Translations under genes and position numbers: made by a program
Notes under the pieces: generated by a model
Told to the model about the DNA's origin: nothing
Database searches by the model: none
The model's input: the letters and a program-made list of their open reading frames with translations, nothing else
In this document: positions 27,301-39,300 of the stretch, piece by piece
How positions within the stretch are numbered: position 1 is the stretch's first letter
Layout: every line of letters begins with the position of its first letter
Origin: Paraescarpia echinospica
Lineage: Eukaryota; Annelida; Polychaeta; Sabellida; Siboglinidae
Assembly (NCBI GenBank): GCA_020002185.1
Contig: CM034534.1
Span: 10,904,527-10,968,526 of the forward strand
Length of the DNA: 64,000 nucleotides
Reading direction: 5' to 3'

Positions 27301-30300
27301 GTCTGATCAGGAGGCAATTTCACTGAGATGTGAACTAATAAGGAAAATATATAATATACATAATTAAGTAGAATTTATTATTAAATTTAGGGAACTTTTT
27401 TTTAATGTAAGCCACCATTGCCTTATCAAACCAGACATTATTCCCATGACACATCGGCAAAAGTGTCCTGGTGGCGCATTCTGGTATTGACAATTTTCAG
27501 TTTACAAGATCACTACAAAGAGCAGAATTGATTTTAAAAAGCAAAATCTGGCTCATGTGCTCAGAAGAATGTTAGTGAACTGGTCCCTAGCGGCCAGGTT
27601 AATACAAAATAAAAATAGACGGTTGGGAAATGGAGCATGTTTTCTTTTGACAATTGTAGAAATGAACGAAGAGACCAACATTGTGTACAGGAAGGTCAAA
27701 AGTAAAGATTTCTCCTTTCAGAAATGGTTGTACACATCAGATAACTGGTGAATGGTCAAAGTTATGAATCAGACAGGTCCAAAATAGAGACTGTTAGTTG
27801 TATTGTATACTTTAGTATTTATTTGACTCCAACATAAGATTCAGACTGACAGACTGCTGTTTGTCAATCGCACTCAGGTTATGCAGGCTGCCACCTGGTA
27901 TTTATATAAATTGCTAAGATATCGTAGGACCTGAATCCTTAACTGGGATGTTGGCAGAAACCGAGTTGTAACTCGACTTCACTGTTATATGTGTATGTTT
28001 GCATCACACATAATTATTTAATAAGATTAATTTGGTATCACCGATTTAAACCTAGTTAGCATGCATATATATTGGTGCTAAATAATTCATAAATTATCAG
28101 AGATAATCTATGAATGTATCTAAATGCATGCTTGAAATAACCTGACCAACAAACCAGGCACATTGCATGACAAGTGGTCAAAAGATAATACTGAATAACT
28201 GACCACATTTATCTCAACATTTGTTTATTGGTTCAATTGATGAACTATTAAATAGCCACAGTCCACTGATAGCATAACCTATGGGCATCTGACAGTCATT
28301 GTAGAGAAACAGCTGGACAGCTTTAGATCAGGGACTGACAACAGGTGCAGTTTTCACCAGGTAAACAATGTTACATAAATGGGAATCAACATTTATTTCA
28401 GTGAACAAAATTATTCGAAATGTAGCAAGATTAGTTTCCATGGGCTGCGTGTACTTTGACAAATTCTTGATGGTAAAATTGTATAAGTGCTCCAACTAGA
28501 CCATGAAAGTTTGGGACAGCGCATCTGTCACACAAATGTCACCATAGATTCAGCTGAATAAATAATGAAGCAACAGGATGTCTTCTTAAGGCATTTTTTA
28601 TTAAGCGACCACTGCAAAGACGACACACAGAGTGCCTGTAGCAATGGGATACTCCCAAGATGACAAAGTCAACGCCATGGACACATCCTGCATACACTTT
28701 CTATGTGCCCAGCTTTTTGTTAAAATAGAAATGGCAGCGATAAAAATAACTTTCTATAGACGATATCCATTCTACCGTGGAAAAACAACCTCTTAAATAC
28801 AGCTTGCATAAGAGCGCTTGTAAAAACATTACGCTGTAATTACGGTAATAAACATTTGCATAGATTTATGCAGATTGCAATGGTGGTAATGGGGGTAATG
28901 ATGTCTCCTGTTTACTCTTTCTCAGCTCAGGTTCCATTGAGCAATGTCTAAATGATTTCCAGTTTGCCACAACTGTGTAAACAATGGCTTGTGTGCCATG
29001 GTTCTGCAACTGTTTCAGGCTTTGTGCATCAATGGGAAAGATCAACCATATAAATTATGGCTGTTTGATTTTATGCTTTTCTGTGAACATTCAACTGGTT
29101 ATTAATTTGTTTGTATTTTTGAGCAGTTATTTTTAGTATGAACAGTGATGTCGATAGTGCTTACATAAGGCAGGTATATGTTGTCTAATTTTACTATATG
29201 CAACCCATCCCAGTCTGATGTTTTATAATTACTATGACCTGCCCTTCTACTAGACAGATGGGATGGTATTTAGTTACTCCCAAATGGCCATATTCATTAA
29301 CTCTTATCAACAGCCAATCTGTGGACTTTGGTCATTTGCCGTCAAGCCTCAATGGCTGCATCAACTCCACATAGTACTATGGACAATGCAGCCCTAATAA
29401 GAGAGAGCAGTTGTGGTCAGTAATGGTCACTTCTGGTCAGTCAATGAACTTAATTACCACTCAGGCCACAGCACCTGTTTCTGAGCAGTACAGTATTTGA
29501 AATTGAATTTTCTTTACATCACAATCTGAAATTTAAATGCACTTCAACTTCGTCATCTTGCCAGCAATTCAGTTCCGTTGGAGTTAGTTTCAGTTGCATT
29601 GTTGCAATGTAAAGAATGTTTGATTAACATTTTTCCAAACTGATGAACATGTTTACCAGCACAATTTTCTGTTTGCAAACATTCAAGGATGCTAAATCGG
29701 CATGCGACATCTTCAGATGGCATGGATATTACTTGAGGAATTTATCCAAGAAACAGGGCTTACTATTTAATTAAAAAACTGTTTTAAACAAACAATCTGT
29801 CTGTGTGATCATCTGTGATACGGACAGATTTCCACTGGGTTATGTGGACACATCTAGTGCCATTTGTGTCAAGGTTTCCATGGAATAGGTTTTTGTCCTC
29901 CTGGATAAACACCACCAGCGGGAGAGCTGGAGAAGTTCAAAGCCCGCTGCCATTTTATTAACCGCAGATGTGAAATGAGTTAGATGTGTCGACATGAATA
30001 CGTGTTTATTTCTTAATTTTCCTTACTGTAGCTTTTGTTTGTTATCCCGCTGTGGATAACCTGTTTATCTTTACGTTTTCCTTAAGACAACTTTCATTTG
30101 TTAATGTTCCTAAGTTTTAGAACTCTTATCTGCTGGACGGTTATACAAAAACTTAATCTGTATTTAGGAACAGCACCACAGACCGACGTTATGAATTTCG
30201 ATTGATGCTCTGACATTTGCCAATTCTGTGACAGATAGGTCTTGTTTCAATCAAATCTGTTGATCATTACTGTGACGCAGGGACATGTTTGGACATGACC

Positions 30301-33300
30301 TAAAGCTGCGGTATTCATGACTTAAACGCCTGGGTGAATGACGTTGGTGCTCGATGATGTCATGTTGAGTGCGGTGAATCTTGTCGTAATTCTTCATGTA
30401 TATTAATTACACATTTCCATAATTATTTGTACTGGCAGTGCGCACCGGTGTGATCTAATGCCAGGCAAATCTGCAAGTTATATCCTGGCTGTGTTAACCC
30501 TGTGGGGGGGGGGAAATAGTGATTACATCAGTGTTTTATTAGGCTTGTTATGTGTGTGTATAATGTACTGATGTAATATATTTACCAGTTGTACAAAATA
30601 TAAATAGACTAATAGGCTTGCGTTGTGTCATTACATAATGGAGACCTGGCATGAACTACCTGTTGAGGACGCCTGGCAACAGTTAACTTTCTATAATGGA
30701 CACCTGGAAACAGGTATCTCTAATTTTATTTATAATGGATAGCATATCAGACTTGTGTAATAAATGCATGGTCATATCAGACAACTTTGTGTGATGGACT
30801 TGGTTGTAATGGTTTATAATAGTAACTTTCTATGACAAATAAAATTTAACAGCATCTTATCCTATTTTATTTTGGCACTTCATCCAGTGAACACAAAAGT
30901 AAAAGATGGTCGTAAAGCAGTCAATGGAACAATTACATATTTCCAAGCATTTTGACATCTTCTCAGTGTGTCAAGCTTGCCTACTTGTGATGGTTGTGAA
31001 GCAAATGACATAAATTTTGCTCCTCAGTTTATGATGGATTTATGTTCATCTTAACATCATGAAAACTCCCATAAAACAAAACAGTGGATTCTGTTTAAGG
31101 GAAAACACGGGGATATCTCAAAAACATATGTATCCATCAATTTGTATTAAAAATAAACTGCTTGCCAATGAAAAACGTCACATTTTATGCAAAACCCACC
31201 TATCTGGTGACATGTCTGTTATCAATGACAGTCAGGAAACATTACTTTTTTAAACTCCAACAATTAGGAAGCTATAACTTGGCATGCAAGCTGGCCTTAC
31301 ATGTGCACCAAATTGCACAGGATTGATTTACTATCGGTGAAGGGGTTGTGCCAAAATACACTTCAAGTTTTTGCTGTCTTTCAACATTGTTGTAAAATTT
31401 TTATGAAGCTGCACCTCACTTAATATACATTTGTTCACAAAACAAACCTGTGTGAATGTAAATAATATATTTGTGCTTACAAACATGCAAATTTTTCTTT
31501 CAGGGTATTTCTAAACATGAAATAAAATGTCATTTTGAGGTGATTTTTGACATATTTTTAATTGTTTTTTAAAACATGGAAATGTCACCAAACAACTTAG
31601 AAGCTTAAAATTCTTTTTGGACTAGAGTATTGCTTGATGTCTTAGGCAAAGTCTGAGAAAAAATTAGTAGTCTATCTTCAAAACTTTTTTAGAAATGATT
31701 AATTCAAAACAAGCATGTTTTGGCCACCAGAGCTACCTGGAGGGATTTTCTTGATAAGTTCTTTAACCTTTGTAAAAACAAGCTCCTTTGGTCATGGTGA
31801 CGTTTCTCTATCCAGAACACAATAAAATTAATTGTTCTTGTCATCCTTTTTACATATTGTTTGCTAAATTCATATTTCAACACAGTAGTCTTTATCAGCT
31901 ATCAATAGAAGAGTTCAGTTTCAACCTGAGCTGTCTCGTTTGTGAGTTATGCAGAGCACAAAGTATAAATTGTCATCCAGCACAATTAGCCTTGAAAGCA
32001 TTTGCTCGTAGCACTAACACAGCGAAGATTGCCATGTCTAGACAGAATTCATCACTTTTCGCAGAAGACATGACGTTTTGGTCCCGTCTGCATTATTTAC
32101 TTCAAAGTTTTTTTCCCAAATCCTGTTAGTGCATAAACAACATTCATTGGGACTGAAATGTGACCCGTTTATACAGCTCCATTTAGCATACAACTAGCGA
32201 GCACATTCATGTACGGGTCTCATTTCGATAAGTGCAAAAGTGAACATCTACTGAAAATCCCTTCCTTGATTCATTTATCCCCTTGTGAATCCGTTTCATT
32301 GATATTCAGATCTGTATTGTTTGTGCAAAGTCTAATAGTAAAGTTTTGTTGTTAAAATCACCAAAAGAATCTTTTTAATTGTTAGATATGATAATATGAA
32401 TTTTCACAAAGGTCTGTAAATGATTGGAACATATCTGCTGATTGTGTGGGTGCTAGTAGCGTGAATATGTTTAAAAATAAAATCGACACATACCTCAGAA
32501 GGGCATGATACCCGTATATAAAATGGGTTACTCTCAATAAGCCAAAAGGCTTACTTGTCTACCTGTCATCTAGAGTTAATCCTCTGGGTGGCAATCTTGT
32601 TAAATCTTATTAAACACTATCAACCACAGAGGAGATCCATAAAGTGGCAGCTTTAATGACAAATGAGATTGTTGACATGGCAACGCAATTGTTGTAATGT
32701 TTTTTATTGCCATTCTTTAGGATACCAGTGTTCTTATCTGTAAAAGTACTTTTTGTTTTGTCACATTGAAACGCATGATGAATCTGCAAAGTTGTTACTA
32801 TGGAAGAGAACTATAATCTGTACCCTGATTATTTTATTCACGAGTAGTAGGTTTTGTTCCACTATGTAGCGTTGTTTGAGGATAGTACAAGTCAGTAACA
32901 TCTATGCAAAAACAAACGTTTGTAATGTTTATAATTAAATGTAGCTACTGGCAAAACCACCATGAAAAGTCAATTACACCCTCCACCTCATTTGAAACCA
33001 CAGTTCTCTGATAGATTGTTTACCCTTTCGGTGCCCTTTGTTGGGGTAGGGTGATGTTTAGTGGTCTGCTAATTACTTGGTTGACAGAGTAGATAGTCTG
33101 AAAGCAAATAATAATGTGTGCAGGAGTTTAATGGCCTTTGAATAGCTCCACTGGAAGAGGCTAAGAACCCACACAACATGTGGCAGGCATCTGTCTGCAT
33201 GAGTTGCAAGCTGCAACACAATTCAATATTTTTATTGTTTTGTTTTAGAATGATTTCACTCAAGAATCTTGTATGGATCCACTATGATATGTTGGCACAT

Positions 33301-36300
33301 TTGTAAAAAATATATGTTGTTTAGTTCTGTTGAATTCACCAGAGAATTATGTTCAACGTTGTCCATTTATCCAGTGTAGCAATCAAAGTCACTTCGGTGA
33401 GTCATTTGAGCAAAACTGCAAGTTTGTGTAGTAAACCGGCTGTGCACAAAGCAGTAACTGTTCATGGACTACAGTAACTTATGATCACCAACAAACACAG
33501 TGGGCTGAGAATAAGTTTTCTGATCACTGGTGTGGTATCCAAGAGTCTGCTTTGCCCCATAAACCTGTTTTATGACCGTCAGAGAGACTGGAATGCATGA
33601 AACTATGGTCCCTACTCAATGCAGGATGTCTGTTTAATTGGCATTTGATGCCATCATTGATAGGCCATATTGTACTCACCACCAGTCAACTCTGGACTTG
33701 GATAACTACCTTACTAATGAGGCAATACGCCAATGAATGGAAATTACCGCAAATTAAATGGTTATTATTTGTGGCCCAACTTTATCGTCATATATGCATG
33801 GACACTTGATGTGCTTTGTTACCGATTTCCAGAATATCACACGCAGTTGTTATGTTTAGTGAACGCCTGTTTATTGGTAATTATTACTGCTAGAATAATC
33901 TTGTTGTGGCAAAAAAACTCACTGTGTCACCCGTTACAACAAGGGCAATTAAATTGGGATAATCATTTATAAAATATAAAACATGAACAAAAAGGGAAGA
34001 CCAAATAATAGCAGCACTAATGTTATAGTCTCAATGTTAGGGTAGGACCTATATTCTCTGTGCGTGTTACATCACAATAATACAGTATTAATAAATATTA
34101 AGTATTGTATTTACTATCTATTACTACTACTACTATTATATCTTTTGAACTTTGGTTAAGATCCTTTGTTGATATAACATTTAGTTAAGCATTGGATGTT
34201 TTGTTGCTAGACTTTACCTAACGGTAGTCATAATAGACGTTTAACACATAATTTTGTGAGTAGTATATTGATAAGCTTTCTTCCTGTATTGCCACAGCAG
34301 ATTAGCATAATTGTGAGTTTTTATTTGAGGGCATTCAAAGGACTGGTGCTTCTTGGGAGGAGAGGGTAGTTGTGAGACTTACTAAAGGTGTGCTTTACGA
34401 CGCGCATGGAGTATTCAGCCGAGGAAGGTATTGGCACTACCTCATGTTCTCTAAGCAAGAGGGAGATTAGTGGCAACTTTGTGGTTTCTTAGTTTGTTAC
34501 CACGTTCCCAACTTTGTAATTGGATACCAGTGAACATATCATGATACCAGTGAACATATCATGATCATTCAAAACTGTGCACATGCTTTTGTGGTGCAAT
34601 TTAAAAAAAAATGGTTCTTTGAGAAAACGAAGTGTTATTGTGGGTAAAGTGATTGGCTGGGTGTGCTGTTTGTTGAAGTGTTATTGTGGGTAAAGTGATT
34701 GGCTGGGTGTGCTGTTTGTTGAAGTGTTATTGTGGGTAAAGTGATTGGCTGGGTGTGCTGTTTGTTGAAGTGTTATTGTGGGTAAAGTGATTGGCTGGGT
34801 GTGCTGTTTGTTGAAGTGTTATTGTGGGTAAAGTGATTGGCTGGGTGTGCTGTTTGTTGAAGTGTTATTGTGGGTAAAGTGATTGGCTGGGTGTGCTGTT
34901 TGTTGAAGTGTTATTGTGGGTAAAGTGATTGGCTGGTGTGCTGTTTGTTGAAGTGTTATTGTGGGTAAAGTGATTGGCTGGGTGTGCTGTTTGTTGAAGT
35001 GTTATTGTGGGTAAAGTGATTGGCTGGGTGTGCTGTTTGTTGAAGTGTTATTGTGGGTAAAGTGATTGGCTGGGTGTGCTGTTTGTTGAAGTGTTATTGT
35101 GGGTAAAGTGATTGGCTGGGTGTGCTGTTTGTTGAAGTGTTATTGTGGGTAAAGTGATTGGCTGGGTGTGCTGTTTGTTGAAGTGTTATTGTGGGTAAAG
35201 TGATTGGCTGGGTGTGCTGTTTGTTGAAGTGTTATTGTGGGTAAAGTGATTGGCTGGGTGTGCTGTTTGTTGAAGAACGGTGCTTCTGTTTCCATAGACA
35301 GAAAGTTGTTTTGGTGATCTTCCTCGGCAGATTCGAACAAGAAAACACCACCACCTAATTTGGTTTTAATTTCCTTCCCTGCGGTTGATTCATCCTGATC
35401 GTGTTAATTGTCCGTCATGAAAGAAAAGGTGTGACCGGCTCAGGAAATGTAGCCGGCACCGCTGATTCAGCAGTCTGAAACAATAACACTGTGCCACGAA
35501 CATTGGCGCCTTCAGTTTCCTGTTATTGCCGTGTGTGGCATTGTTCTTGCAGCCTCTGCATTCTACTGCAGGCGGATATTTGGCAGGACCCGTTTAATCA
35601 ATGTCTACCTCCTGCGGCAGTAGACCAGCTTCTGGCCACATTTTTGCCTTGCCTCACCCGGTGCCCACTCTACACAGAACATGTCATGTCTAATTGCAGC
35701 CTGGCCCATTGAAACAGCATCCACATGGGGACTGCGTGCGATGTATTTTGCATGAGATGTTGTTTCGTCCACTGCAGGCTCTTCGTTTGCGGCGATCTGC
35801 GATATCATTTAATCGGTTATGTAATTTAATTTCACTGCTGCAACAGTGTTCCGGCACGTGCGTGCACGTGTGGCGTGCCGCTACGAAAGTGCACAGTCAC
35901 AGCGACCAATCCAGCGTGTTTGTTTTAGTATACTCGGTTGGGCTCAATTATGTTAATCGAGTTGCGTCGGCCTGCCGAGCGATCGGTCGGGTCTCTCGGT
36001 GGCGCCACTGGTGGCTGAGGCTGGCTCCAGTCACAGTCATCATTACAGACTGCCAGACTCTCTGTCGCCGGTTGTCTTCAGCCCTTGGCTACAAACAAAT
36101 CGCTCTTCGCCTACATCCACTCACAGGCAAACAGTGCATTCTTCACATCTGTACTCACAACAGACGTTAAATACACCAAGACAGTAACACTACCATAACG
36201 ATGTAATCATTATTGATTGTTTTATCATCATTGTTATCAGTATCAGCATTATAATGATGGTAATAATGTAATCATTTCACAATTATTTGGACGATTCCCA

Positions 36301-39300
36301 TTCTGTTGAAGACCATTCTGTGGTGCTTTACACGAGGCATTTGCAATGTGGTTATTTAGTGTACTGGTAGTCAAAGACTAGAATTCTTGCAATACTCAAC
36401 TGAATATATAATCTTAACTAAAACTTTACACACTAGAAATGGCTAATGGCGTTAGCCAGTGGTCATGATACGAATGCAGTGACAGTTTCTCTGGTAGCGT
36501 TGTGATAGCAGCCGGTATTGCACAATCAAGTTGTTACTAGCGGATTCTCGTGGAGGCACAGATAGCTGGGAAATATATTAAACATCGACATTAAATGTGC
36601 TGTATAAATCATAGCCTTAATCAGTGAAATGTGTTTTCAATGACACTACGACAGTACAACGGAATTGGCACTTTGTTTTATTCGTGGTACATTATTTTGT
36701 TTTTGACACAGCAGATTCTGTTGCCAAGGAAAGTTATTCGGTGCTTTGGGGTCACCCGGTGCATTTGTGTTGACCTGAATCTGTCAAAAAAATGTTGCTA
36801 TTTGTGGACACCAGGCTGGGGTCATTCAGTGCATTCTTACTTGACTCTGTGGGATGACTTGAATCTGTCACAGTCGTGTGACCTAGTGCTCAGCCATGCG
36901 TGAGTCTGTCAGATATGTCACTGTTATGTCCACTTCGAGTCAACTGGAGATACCAGCAAGATGGTACTCTTTGTCTCCGAAATCCGGGCGAGGCTGGCAT
37001 TAAAGGGAGGTTTTCTGTTTTTATTGTAAAATCATGTTGTATAGTGTAAACTGAATGTATTCTGAGAATAGGTTTCAATGAAGGGGAATTCAACAGATCA
37101 ATGTTCAACATTTCACGCCATTGACAACGTTGCACTGCCAAACTGTTTCCTCCTGTTGAGCTGTACAAATGGCCATAAACAGAGGGGGATATGTGATTAT
37201 GTGTCCTTTAACGTAGTTTTAATCTGGGGTATCTGTTGTTGTGGCACAGGGTTAAGACTGTCGGACTGTCAGTCGACAGATTCCATGTTCTAGTCCCCTC
37301 ACTGCCGTTTCAAGCCTTGGGCAAGTTCTTTCACTTCACATTGCTCCAGTTCACTCAGCTGTATGAATGAATACCTGGCTATAGACAGTGGTGGATATTT
37401 GTGTATAAATAGTCATCGTGCAGTATTTGCCACGTGGCCGAATGCTTCTCAGAGAAGTTGAGATGGTGTTCGATTGAACAGGTCTGCCAGAACCCTAACC
37501 CTAACCCTAACCCTATATAAGAACTGACCTTTACCTTTACACATCTGAAAATTATTATTAAAAAAATTAATACATTTCAAATGTATGAGTAGTTGGCTAT
37601 GTGCATCTGTCATTGTTGCAGGGATACACATTGCAGACACCAGCTATTATATAAGAACTTACCTTACCTTTTGTTGCTGGAATACACTTCAGAAAATTAT
37701 TATCAAACAAATAAAATAAATACGTTTAAGGTACCTGAGTAGATAATGACGTAGTTGTGTCTCTTGTTGTTTCAGGAATCCACATTGCAGACACTGGCTA
37801 CCTGTACCCCGACCCATCTTACGGCATGGAGAGTCACATCAAGATGGAGCCGTCCAACACGATGCCGTTTGAGGGTGGCGAGTACAGCCCCATGAGTGCC
37901 ATCTCCTCCGACAGCTCTGTCACCCTCGAGACCCCGGGCCGCTCCCGCAAGAACAAGGAGGACAAACTGTGTGGCGTCTGTGGCGACCGCGCGCTCGGAT
38001 ACAACTTCGACGCCATCTCCTGCGAGTCATGCAAGGCGTTCTTCCGTCGCAATGCGCCCAAGGGCCTAGTGAGTAAAACTGGAACTAATATCGGGTCGGT
38101 TTGTCGGAGTCGATTGGCAATGAATAGTAAATTTGCGAGTGATTTTAGTGTTTTACCCTGATGTGTACAAGCTGATGGACTACTGGGTGGGGGAAATCTG
38201 GGGGTTATTGAACTTTCCATCTTAATAAAAATTACCCTGTTTAAGTGACATAATTACCCTGTTTAGATATGTCTATAGGGGCACAGCTGTTATCCCACTT
38301 TCAGAGGATCCATGGCAAAAACAAAACATGAGCCAGTGTCATTTAGCCGGGTGTGCATGCCTTCTAGATGTGTAACGATTGCTCACTCAGTTGCCACTAT
38401 GAAAGAAATTTTAACAAGGCTTGCGGCTATTTTATGTACGAATCATGCCTGTTTATTGACATGTGTGCCCGCAAAAAAACATAGCTATCGATGTTTGTAT
38501 TTGCATGTATTTGTGTGCGATAATCGAGTGTTTACGTGCACACGAGCACACCAACATAGTTTGCACAACTGCTTCATTATACAAAGAACAGAGGTCTCGG
38601 TATCCCATATGGCACAATCTCCAATAAGCTGGGACAGTGATATCTATGTTTCTTTGCTGTGTTATTGTCATCGCCAATGGTCGCAGATCGAGTGACTGTT
38701 TCCGTGGTAACTTTATCTTACACCTGGGCTCCACCACCTCCTCAATTGCAAATCCTGCAGTTAGACAAATGCCGGACATTTCTGTTTTTCTCCTCTGGGT
38801 TGTCAGAAGGCTGCAGCTTTTTGCAGATGGAGTAATTGCTGTGTTATCTTGCATAATATCTGAGATATTGCATTTCCATTGTGTAGCTTGCTTGTACCGA
38901 CAGATGGTTTCACTCAACGCGACGTTCCATGGATTTTTGCGTAGCATCACCTCATTCTTGTTCATACAGTGTAACCGTTTGTGTGTCAAAAACTATGTAG
39001 TGATAAACTAATATAATCCTGGTTAGATTAATCAAACTTCAACATGTTTGAAAAACTGATTATATTGCTCAATCATCTTTTTAAAGTGTAAGAGAACATA
39101 TGATTTCACCACATGTGTGTGACTTTTTGTTTTGCCACCATTAACACCAGGCGGAGTTGGGATATTGATGGAGCTTTGACAAACCGTTTTCATAAAACCA
39201 GATTGTTCACTGTTTCCTAACAAATTGTTCAACTACCTGCTGTGGAATGGAAACACCTTTTGCACCTGATTTCAGGACTACTTCAAATGTCCGTATGATG

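Noticed and set aside
34629..35271. Possible CRISPR-like array
   Set aside because: The units are contiguous without spacers, in a eukaryotic intron, so it is a minisatellite.
38453..38989. 178-codon ORF on the minus strand inside receptor intron 2
   Set aside because: No recognisable domain, biased composition, overlaps a 124-codon ORF on the other strand, and no promoter or splice support. Treated as chance.
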